NCBI RefSeq assembly: GCF_003336665.1 | Contig: NZ_QPIJ01000021.1 | Coordinates: 332 to 58,530 of the forward strand | Length of the DNA stretch: 58,199 bases | Origin: Vreelandella rituensis | GTDB lineage: Bacteria > Pseudomonadota > Gammaproteobacteria > Pseudomonadales > Halomonadaceae | Direction: 5' to 3' | Shown here: in pieces, positions 43,501 through 51,282 of the stretch | How the letters are laid out: every line of letters begins with the position of its first letter | Position numbering within the stretch: the stretch's first letter is position 1 | The notes under the pieces: model-generated | Seen by the model: only the letters and a program-made list of their open reading frames with translations | Told to the model about the DNA's origin: nothing | The model's database searches: none | Position numbers and translations under genes: made by a program

Positions 43501-43725
43501 GCCGAAATAGCGCAGAAAATTCGCGCCGGGAACGTCTACATCAACCGTAACATCATTGGAGCGGTGGTCGGTGTACAACCTTTCGGTGGAATGGGGCTTT
43601 CCGGGACCGGCCCCAAGGCAGGCGGACCGCATTACCTGCTGCGCTTCGCCACGGAAAAAACCCTTACCAACAATACCGCCGCTCTGGGTGGCAATGCGTC
43701 GCTACTGGCGCTGGGCGATGAGTGA
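40534..43725 (+). CDS. putA: Bifunctional proline dehydrogenase / P5C dehydrogenase
   Basis: 1063 residues. Oxidises proline to glutamate via P5C. The FAD proline dehydrogenase domain covers roughly residues 80-480 (SIKLSALHPRYEF, RLVKGAYWDTEIK). The P5C dehydrogenase domain runs from about 560 to 1030, with Glu in AETGGMN and catalytic Cys850 in AGQRCSALR. The RHH DNA-binding domain of E. coli PutA is absent, so it does not self-repress. ATG 40534 begins the conserved region; longer frames add no family sequence. Confidence 0.93.
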   Translation: MLNAKKLRDPATWQTDLDTLMARVSDHYLVDEDTYVGELIKLLDTDREDFDRIEQRTAELVRDVRQMDTAVDTIDELLQQYSLDTHEGLMLMCLAEAMLRIPDKATADALIEDKLGPADWQAHIGKSDSWLVNTSTWGLLMTGRVLKMDHPKEGQPATFINRMVNRLGEPVIRRAMYEAMKIMGKQFVLGRDINEALKRSKPLFDKGYTYSYDMLGEAARTRDDAKRYYDDYAKAIDQVGKTCKTLSAKTPSPSVSIKLSALHPRYEFGRREQVLVELVDTVIALVSRARKLNVAVTIDAEEVDRLELSLEVFRAVYESEAVKGWGHFGLVIQAYAKRALPVLHYINRLADQQGDEIPLRLVKGAYWDTEIKESQQIGVDGYPVFTRKACTDVAYLACAQFLLSDATRGRIFPQFATHNAHTVTAILDVANQNKRPFEFQRLHGMGEALYEAALQRAPKGTYCRIYAPVGAHKDLLPYLVRRLLENGANSSFVHQLVDPDVPVEWLCQHPVISLRKYKTLSNPNIPLPRNIYGPERRNSHGVNLNIRSHYQPLMKRMADFMDVTYRARPLLAFDVADDAAQLKTVTSPFDRRKQVGSVQWTTKEQASKALDAAWAAFPRWEATPVAERAAILRRLGDLMEKHMAELMTLCSREGGKLLTDGVDEIREAVDFCRYYAMRAEETFGEATELPGPTGESNRLIMGGKGVFAAISPWNFPVAIFCGQVVAAAVSGNTVLAKPAEQTSIVAHRVIELLYEAGMPRDVVQLLPGDGPTVGSVLTSDPRITGVVFTGGTDTAQIINRALAARENAPLPTLVAETGGMNTMIVDSTALPEQVVVDVIQSAFQSAGQRCSALRVLYLQDDVADRVIEILKGAMNELRIGDPRDLGTDVGPVIDEDARKGLNAHIEKLKGEKRLVAETPLTTEQTEHGTFVAPVAFTIDSIKALEHEQFGPILHIVRYKASELDQVIDDINGRGYGLTFGVHSRNESFAAEIAQKIRAGNVYINRNIIGAVVGVQPFGGMGLSGTGPKAGGPHYLLRFATEKTLTNNTAALGGNASLLALGDE

Positions 43726-43793
43726 AACACCTCATCAAACATTGAATGAAGCAACTATAAAACCAACCTGAACTCCTGGAAAGGAAACGTATC

Positions 43794-45269
43794 ATGGTTC
43801 AAAACAACCTGGGCATTGCCTTTACCTTCGTGGCGTACTTGATACTGATGCTGGGTATCGGTGTCGTCGCTTATAAACGTACCAACAATCTCTCCGACTA
43901 TATTCTCGGCGGCCGCTCACTTGGACCCTGGACTTCCGCGATTTCCGCCGGGGCATCGGACATGTCAGGCTGGCTGTTGCTGGGTCTGCCCGGTGCTGCC
44001 TACATCAGCGGCATTTCCGCCAGTTGGATTGCGATTGGTCTGCTGATAGGCACCTGGCTCAACTGGCTGGTCGTGGCGCGTCGTCTGCGCCTTTACAGCT
44101 TCAAGGCCAGCGACTCCCTTACCTTGCCGGATTTCTTCGCCAAGCGTTTCCGCGACAGCTCACAGCTGTTGCGGGTCATTTCGGCGATCTTCATCCTGAT
44201 GTTCTTCCTGTTCTATACCAGTTCCGGCCTGGTGGCAGGCGGCAAGCTATTCGAGACTGTATTCGGCTACGATTACTCGATCGCGGTAACCATCGGCACC
44301 ATCGCCATTATCTCCTACACCTTCTTCGGTGGGTTCCTGGCGGTATCCTGGACCGACTTGATTCAAGGCTTGATGATGGCGGTCGCGCTGCTGATCGTGC
44401 CGGTCGTGGCCTTCATGGATGTCGGTTCAACAGGTGCCGCGGAAGCCTTGGCCGGGCAAAGCGAGCACATGCTCAGCTGGTTCCGCGATGCCTCTACCGG
44501 TGAAGCCCTGAGCTTTGTGGGTATCGTCAGTTCGTTGGCATGGGGCCTGGGTTACTTCGGTCAACCGCATATCCTGGCGCGCTTTGCGGCCATTCGCAGC
44601 GAAGCCGACATTCCCGCCGCACGCCGCATTGCGGTCACCTGGTCCGCGTTGACCTTGGTGTGCGCCATCGCGGTAGGCCTGTTGGGTGTGGGTTTCATCG
44701 AGCGCGACCTGGCCGATGGCGAAACCATCTTCATGGTCATGGTGAATGCCATCTTCCATCCGGTGATCGCCGGTGTGCTGTTGGCCGCCATTCTGGCCGC
44801 GGTAATGTCCACAGCGGATTCGCAGCTGCTGGTGTCATCCTCTGCACTGACCGATGACTTTTACAAGGCGCTGTTCCGCAAGGATGCCTCTCAAACCGAG
44901 CTGGTCTGGGTAGGCCGTTTTGCGGTCATCGGTATCGCCGCCCTGGCCTACATGCTGGCGCTCAATCCGGACTCCAACGTCCTGGGGCTGGTATCCTACG
45001 CTTGGGCTGGCTTTGGTGCCGCCTTCGGTCCGGCCTTGATCATGGCGCTTTACTGGCGCCGCATGAACCAGTGGGGCGCGCTTGCCGGCATTATCGTCGG
45101 CGGTGTTACCGTGGTGCTCTGGGCCGAGATATCTGGCGGTATCTTCGACCTGTATGAGATCGTCCCCGGCGTGATCCTGGCTTACATCGCGATTGTGGTC
45201 GCCAGCCTGGCGACAGCGCCTCCCAGCGATGCCATCACTGCCGAGTTCGATACTTACGATAAGGCCTGA
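43794..45269 (+). CDS. putP: Sodium/proline symporter
   Basis: 491 residues with about 13 membrane helices, SSS family. Key segments include LGGRSLGPWTSAISAGASDM and GWLLLGLPG in the N-terminal half. AAGGAAACG precedes ATG 43794. It is 68 bases after putA and shares its direction, forming a catabolic uptake-and-degradation pair. In a halophile it also supplies a compatible solute. A strong terminator follows. Confidence 0.93.
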   Translation: MVQNNLGIAFTFVAYLILMLGIGVVAYKRTNNLSDYILGGRSLGPWTSAISAGASDMSGWLLLGLPGAAYISGISASWIAIGLLIGTWLNWLVVARRLRLYSFKASDSLTLPDFFAKRFRDSSQLLRVISAIFILMFFLFYTSSGLVAGGKLFETVFGYDYSIAVTIGTIAIISYTFFGGFLAVSWTDLIQGLMMAVALLIVPVVAFMDVGSTGAAEALAGQSEHMLSWFRDASTGEALSFVGIVSSLAWGLGYFGQPHILARFAAIRSEADIPAARRIAVTWSALTLVCAIAVGLLGVGFIERDLADGETIFMVMVNAIFHPVIAGVLLAAILAAVMSTADSQLLVSSSALTDDFYKALFRKDASQTELVWVGRFAVIGIAALAYMLALNPDSNVLGLVSYAWAGFGAAFGPALIMALYWRRMNQWGALAGIIVGGVTVVLWAEISGGIFDLYEIVPGVILAYIAIVVASLATAPPSDAITAEFDTYDKA

Positions 45270-45312
45270 GGTCGGTTTTTTTTCTATAAGGAAACGATCA
45301 AGCCAAGCCAGT

Positions 45313-45339
45313 AAAAAGACCGCCTTCGGGCGGTCTTTT
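45313..45339 (+). terminator. Intrinsic terminator after putP
   Basis: AAGACCGCC / GGCGGTCTT with a TTCG loop, followed by TTTT. Confidence 0.9.
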
Positions 45340-45489
45340 GCGTGGACTGTATTATATTAGTTATTGGGCACGACTACCGACGAATCAACTCTTGCGCTGG
45401 ATCAATAACAGCCTAGGCGCAGCTGGTTAGAATTACGTTCATCGGTTCTCAGCGGCTATCAGCCAACCTGTTCCTCAAGGAGTGATCTC

Positions 45490-46137
45490 ATGCGTAAAAT
45501 GACTTTGCCTGCCCTTCTCGCCGCCGGTATTGCCGCCGCCGCTTTCACCACCAGCACCCAAGCACTTGCCTACGGCGAAGGTGATTTCTTTACCCGCGTG
45601 GGTGCGGCGAACGTGGATCCGAAAAGCGATAACGGCACTCTTGACAATGGATTTAATGTCGATGTGGACAGCGATACCAACCTGGGTTTCACCTTCGGTT
45701 ACCGCTTCCATGACAAGGTTGGGGTCGAGCTGCTAGCCGCGTTACCCTTCAAACACGACATTAATTTAGAGAACGGTATCGCCACAGGCTCAACCAAGCA
45801 CCTGCCGCCTACCCTGACAGTTCAGTACTATCCGCTAGGAGGCACAGAGGCACGTGTTCAGCCCTATATCGGCGCGGGTATCAACTACACTAATTTCTTT
45901 GAGGAAGAGGCCACTATTCATCTCGCAGGAATTGGTAAAGTGGATTTAGAACTGGATGATTCCTGGGGTCTAGCCGGCCAGGTGGGTGTCGACCTATTGA
46001 TCGATGACAATTGGGCAGTTAACGCCGCCGCCTGGTATATCGATATCGATACCGATGCCAAGATAGCCGGTGACGATGCGGGTACCGTTAATGTCGACCC
46101 GCTGGTCGTCATGGCGGGCCTCAGCTACCGTTTCTAA
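45490..46137 (+). CDS. ompW: OmpW-family outer-membrane protein
   Basis: 215 residues. The signal peptide ends at TQALA. The small eight-strand barrel shows GDFFTRVGAANVDPKSDNG, TNLGFTFGYRFHDKVGVELL, LPPTLTVQYYPLG and the final aromatic GLSYRF, all OmpW features. It is a hydrophobic-compound channel in the outer membrane. AAGGAG lies eight bases before ATG 45490. A stand-alone gene with its own terminator. Confidence 0.92.
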   Translation: MRKMTLPALLAAGIAAAAFTTSTQALAYGEGDFFTRVGAANVDPKSDNGTLDNGFNVDVDSDTNLGFTFGYRFHDKVGVELLAALPFKHDINLENGIATGSTKHLPPTLTVQYYPLGGTEARVQPYIGAGINYTNFFEEEATIHLAGIGKVDLELDDSWGLAGQVGVDLLIDDNWAVNAAAWYIDIDTDAKIAGDDAGTVNVDPLVVMAGLSYRF

Positions 46138-46166
46138 GCTAGCTTTGTCGTAAGGTATTCAGTGTC

Positions 46167-46203
46167 AGCCAATGCCCGCCTTCCGGCGGGCATTGGCTTT
46201 TTA
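46167..46203 (+). terminator. Intrinsic terminator after ompW
   Basis: Long perfect stem AGCCAATGCCCGCC / GGCGGGCATTGGCT with a TTCC loop, followed by TTTT. Confidence 0.92.
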
Positions 46204-46227
46204 GGCTTGGCACTTGGTATTAAAAAA

Positions 46228-46560
46228 TTAATTCTCGGTCACCAGCCGATCCACCTCTTCCACCGACTGGAGTATCGCCAGGCGCTCATCGGCAGGCACA
46301 TTTGCCTGTTGCAGATAGGTCTCGAGCGCCGGCGCCACCTCACAACGTGCCGGCATGGGCCCCTGGGCCTCCACCAGCGCACCCAGGCGGGGGATAAATA
46401 CGAAACGCAGCCATTGCGGCAATGTCATTGTATCCACACAAAACGGTTGTTGACTGGCGAAAGCCGATGCCTCGGGAGGCGTCATGCGCCATAGACCCGC
46501 CGCCTCAAGCGCCGCCTCAAGCCGTTGCAGGGCCATTTCAAGCTGTTGATATTCGGTCAT
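46228..46560 (-). CDS. YqcC-like (DUF446) protein
   Basis: 110 residues from ATG 46560. The segments LEAALEAAGLWRMTPPEASAF, PFCVDTMTLPQWLRFVFIPR and EVDRLVTEN are those of the YqcC family, a cytoplasmic helical protein of unknown function often next to truC. Here it stands alone, convergent with ompW and divergent from the DUF3549 gene. Confidence 0.88.
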   Translation of the reverse strand: MTEYQQLEMALQRLEAALEAAGLWRMTPPEASAFASQQPFCVDTMTLPQWLRFVFIPRLGALVEAQGPMPARCEVAPALETYLQQANVPADERLAILQSVEEVDRLVTEN

Positions 46561-46643
46561 GTCATGCCTGATCATTAAAAAGAGTGGGGTATTATCATGG
46601 CTATTTTTCAGGTTTTCCACCGCTGATGGCCCATTGCCAAACG

Positions 46644-46686
46644 TCATCCACAGATTCACAGAAAACCTGCAAGAGCCTGTGGATAA
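46644..46686. other. Pair of DnaA-box-like sites
   Basis: TGTGGATAA (46678-46686) is a perfect DnaA 9-mer in reverse. TCATCCACA (46644-46652) has one mismatch. They lie in the 288-base gap between the yqcC-like and DUF3549 genes, with no other gene in it. Confidence 0.4.
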
Positions 46687-46848
46687 GCTATGGAAAGATG
46701 TCGCTTAGCCTACCCCTGCGGGGCTTTGAGAAAATTGGTCATTTTTTGATCTTCCTGTTCACTGATCAGGCCGCGATTATTCCTTTTATTCGGCTGACAG
46801 CCGTTCATCTGCAAGGTAAAGTGCACGCTTGAAACGCGGAAGGATGCC

Positions 46849-47889
46849 ATGCAACCAATTCACACCCTTGATGATTTTTTTACTCGCAGCGGCGCGACCG
46901 TCACCCTTTACCACATGGGCAGACGAGTCACCCCCTGCGCCCGAAGCGTGCTTACCCAGTTCGAGCATGAAAATGCCGCCTGGCCTGACCCCTGGCAAGG
47001 CAAGGCACGCCTGGCAGTCATGTTTCGCCTGGGCGACATGACGGAACCGGCCATCTGGTTCCTGGCCCTTCCCCTGGATGAATTGGGCCAGATCGACCCT
47101 GCCCCCCGTGATGCATTTTTACAACGCTTGCTGGAAACCCTGGGGCATAACGTAAACCAGGTGGGGCGCGACGATAGACAACAAATCGACAACCTGATGA
47201 AAGATAACCCCCTGGCGTTTACTCCCAGCCTGAGCTTTCAGGCCATCATGCATGCTCGTGCCAGCCATGACCTTGCACAACCGGCCAGCCAGCACCTGGA
47301 GCTGGTGGAAGCCTACATGAGCCATCAGCAAGAACTCGACTGGCAGGCACTGGGTCTACAGGGGCTTGCCGATTTTGTGATACGGATTGACACCGCAGCC
47401 GAACAGCAACTGGCCGAGCGTCTGCCGAGCCTTCCCGAGCCTGTATTGCACTCTCTGTGCTATTGCCTGGAGCACGTTGCACCAGGCGAAAAGCTTATGG
47501 CTGCATTGCGCGTGCGCGGGGAACAAGCCGCCCAGGCCGGTGATATAGAAACCTTGTGCTGCTGTGTTCGCGCCGTAGGCAGTACCGACCACCCCGCGAC
47601 AGGCAAATGGTTCGACAACCTGCTTGCAGATAACGCAGCCTGTGGACCCGACTTGCTTGCCGCCATTGCCGCCCGTGGCTGGGAACATCTGGAAGACGCT
47701 GAGCGTCTACCTTGCTTTCTCGAATGCCTGGCGAAGGAGCCACGTAGCGATTTCGCTGCCGTGGTACGCGACTTGGCATTGATTCCACGCCTACGCTTGC
47801 CGGTCGTGATGTGTCTGCGCGATGCGCACGCCTCCTCCGCCACCAAAGCCAAACTAACCGAGCTTTCCGCACCTTCCAGTCGCATGTAA
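46849..47889 (+). CDS. DUF3549 family protein
   Basis: 346 residues. The opening HTLDDFFTRSGATVTLYHMGRRV and EPAIWFLALPLDELGQIDPA match DUF3549. No transmembrane segment is seen; the C-terminal half is made of helical repeats (LLADNAACGPDLLAAIAARGW). It is cytoplasmic with unknown function and lies 55 bases before the rimB-rimK pair. Confidence 0.85.
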   Translation: MQPIHTLDDFFTRSGATVTLYHMGRRVTPCARSVLTQFEHENAAWPDPWQGKARLAVMFRLGDMTEPAIWFLALPLDELGQIDPAPRDAFLQRLLETLGHNVNQVGRDDRQQIDNLMKDNPLAFTPSLSFQAIMHARASHDLAQPASQHLELVEAYMSHQQELDWQALGLQGLADFVIRIDTAAEQQLAERLPSLPEPVLHSLCYCLEHVAPGEKLMAALRVRGEQAAQAGDIETLCCCVRAVGSTDHPATGKWFDNLLADNAACGPDLLAAIAARGWEHLEDAERLPCFLECLAKEPRSDFAAVVRDLALIPRLRLPVVMCLRDAHASSATKAKLTELSAPSSRM

Positions 47890-47944
47890 CCATCAGTCGC
47901 ATGCAACCATTGCGGTACGTTAAAGCATGCCCAAGGAGTCTCTT

Positions 47945-48385
47945 GTGAAGGAATTGCCTTATCAAGCCAAGGCAGTGATCGGCCGTCGAGAAATGGTCAC
48001 CCTGCCGGAACTTGGCTTGCACCTGTGCTGCAAGGTCGATAGTGGAGCACGCACCTCTGCGCTGCATGCCGAAGAGTTTGAAACATTCGAAGACGAGCAT
48101 GGCCAGCTGTGGGTCAGTTTCATCACCCACAGCGGCGGCCCCGCTACCCCTGGGCACCGCCTGCGGGTGCATCTGCATGATCGGCGCAAAGTCACCAGCT
48201 CCAACGGCCAGATGGAATGGCGTTACGTGATCCGTACGCTTTTGCAGATGGGGGAGATGGAATTTCCGGTGGAACTCACCCTGACCGACCGGCGTGACAT
48301 GCGCCACCCAATGTTATTGGGTCGTCGTGCCATGCGCCGTTTTCTGATAGCGCCCGGCGCAGCATTCTTGCACGGCGAACCTTGA
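47945..48385 (+). CDS. rimB: Retropepsin-like protease (RimB-type, DUF785)
   Basis: 146 residues from GTG 47945, chosen because AAGGAG lies six bases before it; the ATG at 47927 has none. The aspartic protease motif [13 protein letters not shown] holds the catalytic Asp, and [10 protein letters not shown] the typical C-terminal part. In Pseudomonas RimB removes poly-glutamate from ribosomal protein S6, opposing RimK. The adjacent rimK supports this. DUF785 proteins are also labelled ATP-dependent zinc proteases. Confidence 0.8.
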   Translation: MKELPYQAKAVIGRREMVTLPELGLHLCCKVDSGARTSALHAEEFETFEDEHGQLWVSFITHSGGPATPGHRLRVHLHDRRKVTSSNGQMEWRYVIRTLLQMGEMEFPVELTLTDRRDMRHPMLLGRRAMRRFLIAPGAAFLHGEP

Positions 48386-48428
48386 CCTACCCCTTTTCCA
48401 TTTACCTGGCCACGACCCGGAGTCTTTC

Positions 48429-49337
48429 ATGCATATTGCTTTGCTGTCCCGCAATCGCAACCTTTATTCGACCCGCCGGTTGGTGGAAGCGGCTGAAAGC
48501 CGTGGCCATAGCGCACGCGTGGTGGACACGCTGCGCTGCTACATGAGCATCGCCTCTCATCATCCCTCGATTCACTACAAGGGCGCGGAATTCGAACACT
48601 TCGATGCGGTGATCCCGCGTATCGGCGCCTCGGTGACATTCTACGGCTGCGCGGTCTTGCGTCAGTTCGAGATGATGGGCACTTATGTGCTCAACGACTC
48701 GGTCTCCATCACCCGCTCTCGCGACAAGCTGCGTTCCTTGCAGTTACTTTCGCGCAAGGGCCTCGGATTACCGATTACCGGCTTCGCTCATTCCCCCGAC
48801 GACATTCCGGACTTGATCACCATGGTCAAGGGGGCACCCTTGGTGATCAAACTGTTGGAAGGCACCCAGGGTATCGGGGTGGTACTGGCGGAAACCAACC
48901 AGGCGGCGGAATCGGTGATTCAAGCCTTCATGGGCCTGAAAACCAATATCATGGTGCAGGAATACATCAAGGAAGCCAGAGGTGCCGACATTCGCTGCCT
49001 GGTGATCGGCGATAAAGTGGTCGCTTCCATGAAGCGTCAGGCCGCCGAAGGGGAATTTCGTTCCAATCTGCACCGTGGCGGCACCGCCAGCGTGATTCGC
49101 ATCACCCCGGAGGAACGCTCGACCGCTATTCGTGCGGCCAAGGCCATGGGGCTACGCGTCGCAGGTGTGGACTTGCTACGCTCCAATCATGGCCCGGTGA
49201 TCATGGAGGTCAACTCCTCACCAGGACTGCAAGGCATCGAGAGCGCCACTGGGAAAGATATTGCCGGTTTGATCATCGAACACATTGAAAAAAACGCCGT
49301 AATACCGCGTAAAACACCCACCAAGCCAAAAGGCTAA
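48429..49337 (+). CDS. rimK: Ribosomal protein S6 glutamate ligase
   Basis: 302 residues, ATP-grasp fold. Adds glutamates to the C-terminus of ribosomal protein S6. Signatures: [37 protein letters not shown] (ATP loop), [37 protein letters not shown], and the metal site [15 protein letters not shown]. It follows rimB by 43 bases in the same direction, forming a write-erase pair. An RpsF tail suited to glutamylation would need checking elsewhere in the genome. Confidence 0.92.
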   Translation: MHIALLSRNRNLYSTRRLVEAAESRGHSARVVDTLRCYMSIASHHPSIHYKGAEFEHFDAVIPRIGASVTFYGCAVLRQFEMMGTYVLNDSVSITRSRDKLRSLQLLSRKGLGLPITGFAHSPDDIPDLITMVKGAPLVIKLLEGTQGIGVVLAETNQAAESVIQAFMGLKTNIMVQEYIKEARGADIRCLVIGDKVVASMKRQAAEGEFRSNLHRGGTASVIRITPEERSTAIRAAKAMGLRVAGVDLLRSNHGPVIMEVNSSPGLQGIESATGKDIAGLIIEHIEKNAVIPRKTPTKPKG

Positions 49338-49364
49338 GGTAAAAGCACCAAAATAATCCCTTAG

Positions 49365-49393
49365 GGGGGTGGCAAAACAACGCTGCCACCCCC
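49365..49393 (+). terminator. Perfect hairpin after rimK
   Basis: GGGGGTGGCA / TGCCACCCCC, ten-base stem, nine-base loop. No T-run follows, so it may be a mRNA stabiliser rather than a terminator. Confidence 0.5.
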
Positions 49394-49425
49394 ACAATTT
49401 GCGTCACCGAAGGAGGTAGACGCTC

Positions 49426-49872
49426 ATGTTTCTCGACAATCGCCAAGTGGCGATGGATAGTGCCCTAGAGGCGCTGGCTGACAGCATTGATTATTTTCAG
49501 GACAATCTCGAACGCCTGCGCCCCGCACTGCGCGATGCCTTGAAACCGCATTACGAAGCCAGGCTGGAGCAGATGCACAAGCTGCAGGAACTGGCCAGAA
49601 AGCACCTCAAGATGCTGCCACGTGAAGCGGATGTCGAACGTGATGATTTCTTGTGGCTGTGGAGCCGGCTGAAAAGCTTCGTGGGCAACGATAGTCAAGT
49701 CTTGATCAACGAACTCCTGGAACAGGAGCGTGTATTGATGCAGGCACTTTCGACCCTATTCACTCATCCGCTTCCAGCGCCTATCGAGCCGGTAGTGGAA
49801 GAATGTATTAAAGGCTGCCGCACCTTGATCCGCGAGCTTTACGCCTTGCAAAAGCAAAGGAGCAGGCGCTGA
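49426..49872 (+). CDS. Four-helix-bundle-like protein of unknown function
   Basis: 148 residues, nearly all helical (LADSIDYFQDNLERLRPALRDAL, LEQMHKLQELARKH, VLINELLEQERVLMQALSTL, CRTLIRELYALQKQ). The arrangement resembles the DUF2383/PA2169 four-helix proteins, but the match is loose. AGGAGG precedes ATG 49426 closely. It lies 88 bases after rimK and converges on sanA. Confidence 0.65.
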   Translation: MFLDNRQVAMDSALEALADSIDYFQDNLERLRPALRDALKPHYEARLEQMHKLQELARKHLKMLPREADVERDDFLWLWSRLKSFVGNDSQVLINELLEQERVLMQALSTLFTHPLPAPIEPVVEECIKGCRTLIRELYALQKQRSRR

Positions 49873-49909
49873 CAGTGCTGCTGAGCATCTGGGCTGCTGA
49901 TAATCGGAG

Positions 49910-50674
49910 CTATTGAGAGTCGAGTAACCGAGGAGCAACTGAATCCTCCCTGCCTTCCACGCCCTCTTCGATAACCTCAAGGGGGTATGGCTTCGGACCG
50001 TCCATTATCAATGGTTCTACCGGCCCGAGAAAATACGGCTCGCGCCTCCACAGATATAGATCCCCCAAGGTCGCTACGCGCGCCACCCACTCTCGAAGCT
50101 TGAGTCGCCATACACCTGCAACCGGGCGTTCAAGCGCGGCACACCCTCTCACCTCCATTCCCAGCGCCCGGCCGATATACACCGCCCGAGGCAAATGCCA
50201 GGCCTGAGTCACCAGTACCGCTTTTTCCACCTTAAACACCCCTTGGGCACGCGATAAGGTATCGAAGGTACTGAACCCCGCAAAATCCATGGTCATCTGC
50301 TCGGCCATCACACCACGCCGATTCAGGTCGCGCCACATCGCCCGAGGTTCATTGTAGGCTTGGGTGCGGTTATCGCCCGAGATCAAAAGATGGTGCACCT
50401 GCTGATGGTCGATCAAGTTGGCGGCGGTAAGCATGCGCCCATTGAAGTGCGGGTTACGTGCGCCGCTGCGCGTCCAGTTCGAGGTACCGAATACAATCGC
50501 TACTTGCTCGGGGCCGCACTGTTGAACATCACGCTCGATATAGGCCGAGGTATGGGCCAGCACCCATACATTGCCGGCCACCAACACGAATATCGCCAGA
50601 AGCAGCAACGCCCCCAGCGACATCAAGACTATCTTCAGGCCCTTCTTTAGCCCTTTCTGCAACAGCCGATACAT
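49910..50674 (-). CDS. sanA: SanA/DUF218-family membrane protein
   Basis: 254 residues. An N-terminal membrane helix (LMSLGALLLLAIFVLVAGN) anchors a periplasmic DUF218 domain with AIVFGTSNW, FNGRMLTAANLI, LLISGDNRTQAYNEP, DFAGFSTFDTLSRA and LVTQAWHLPRAV. SanA proteins affect envelope barrier function in enterics. The C-terminal ~40 residues are longer than usual. Start at ATG 50674. Confidence 0.85.
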   Translation of the reverse strand: MYRLLQKGLKKGLKIVLMSLGALLLLAIFVLVAGNVWVLAHTSAYIERDVQQCGPEQVAIVFGTSNWTRSGARNPHFNGRMLTAANLIDHQQVHHLLISGDNRTQAYNEPRAMWRDLNRRGVMAEQMTMDFAGFSTFDTLSRAQGVFKVEKAVLVTQAWHLPRAVYIGRALGMEVRGCAALERPVAGVWRLKLREWVARVATLGDLYLWRREPYFLGPVEPLIMDGPKPYPLEVIEEGVEGREDSVAPRLLDSQ

Positions 50675-50703
50675 GGCGTTCCTTGAGCTAACTCAGAGGC
50701 AGA

Positions 50704-51273
50704 TCAGAACATGCCCAGTTCCAGCTTTGCCTCATCACTCATCATGTCACGGCTCCAAGGGGGGCTGAACACAATTTCCGTATGGACCTTGCTGATTTGT
50801 GGCGCCCCTAGAATCTTGTTGCGCGCATCGGCGGCAATTACATCACCCATACCGCAACCGGGCGCGGTCAATGTCATGCGAATAGTGACAATTCGTTCAC
50901 CACTGATCAAGCGTTCGATGCGGCAACCATAAACTAGGCCTAGATCGACTATATTGACTGGGATTTCCGGGTCAAAGCAGGTTTTCAACTGATCCCAGAC
51001 AAACTGTTCGATTTCCTCGTCGCTGGCCTCTTCAGGCAGGCTCGGACGGGGTAACGGCTCCAACCCCAAGGCGTCCAGATTACTGCCTTCAATCAAGTAA
51101 AGGCGCCCGCCAAACCCCACACTTACCGAGCTGCCCTTGGCCTGCATCACGCTGACCACGCTGTCTTCCGGTAGGGTTTCCGTCGTGCCGAAAGGAATGG
51201 CAATCGCATCCACATCGCGCTGCAACGGTAATGACTGGCCTTTGGCCAGTTGAGTGATTTGCTCGATATCCAT
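50704..51273 (-). CDS. sufT: Fe-S assembly protein SufT
   Basis: 189 residues. The N-terminal half is SufT-specific (MDIEQITQLAKGQSLPLQRD). The C-terminal DUF59 (MIP18-like) domain has CFDPEIPVNIVDLGLVYGC and TLTAPGCGMGDVI, where the cysteine is conserved. It assists Fe-S cluster maturation, especially of lipoate synthase and aconitase in other species. It follows sufS by nine bases, closing the suf operon. Confidence 0.9.
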   Translation of the reverse strand: MDIEQITQLAKGQSLPLQRDVDAIAIPFGTTETLPEDSVVSVMQAKGSSVSVGFGGRLYLIEGSNLDALGLEPLPRPSLPEEASDEEIEQFVWDQLKTCFDPEIPVNIVDLGLVYGCRIERLISGERIVTIRMTLTAPGCGMGDVIAADARNKILGAPQISKVHTEIVFSPPWSRDMMSDEAKLELGMF

Positions 51274-51282
51274 AGGCCTCTC

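Noticed and set aside
49365..49393. Hairpin after rimK as a classic Rho-independent terminator
   Set aside because: The stem is excellent but no T-run follows, so it is listed only with reduced confidence.
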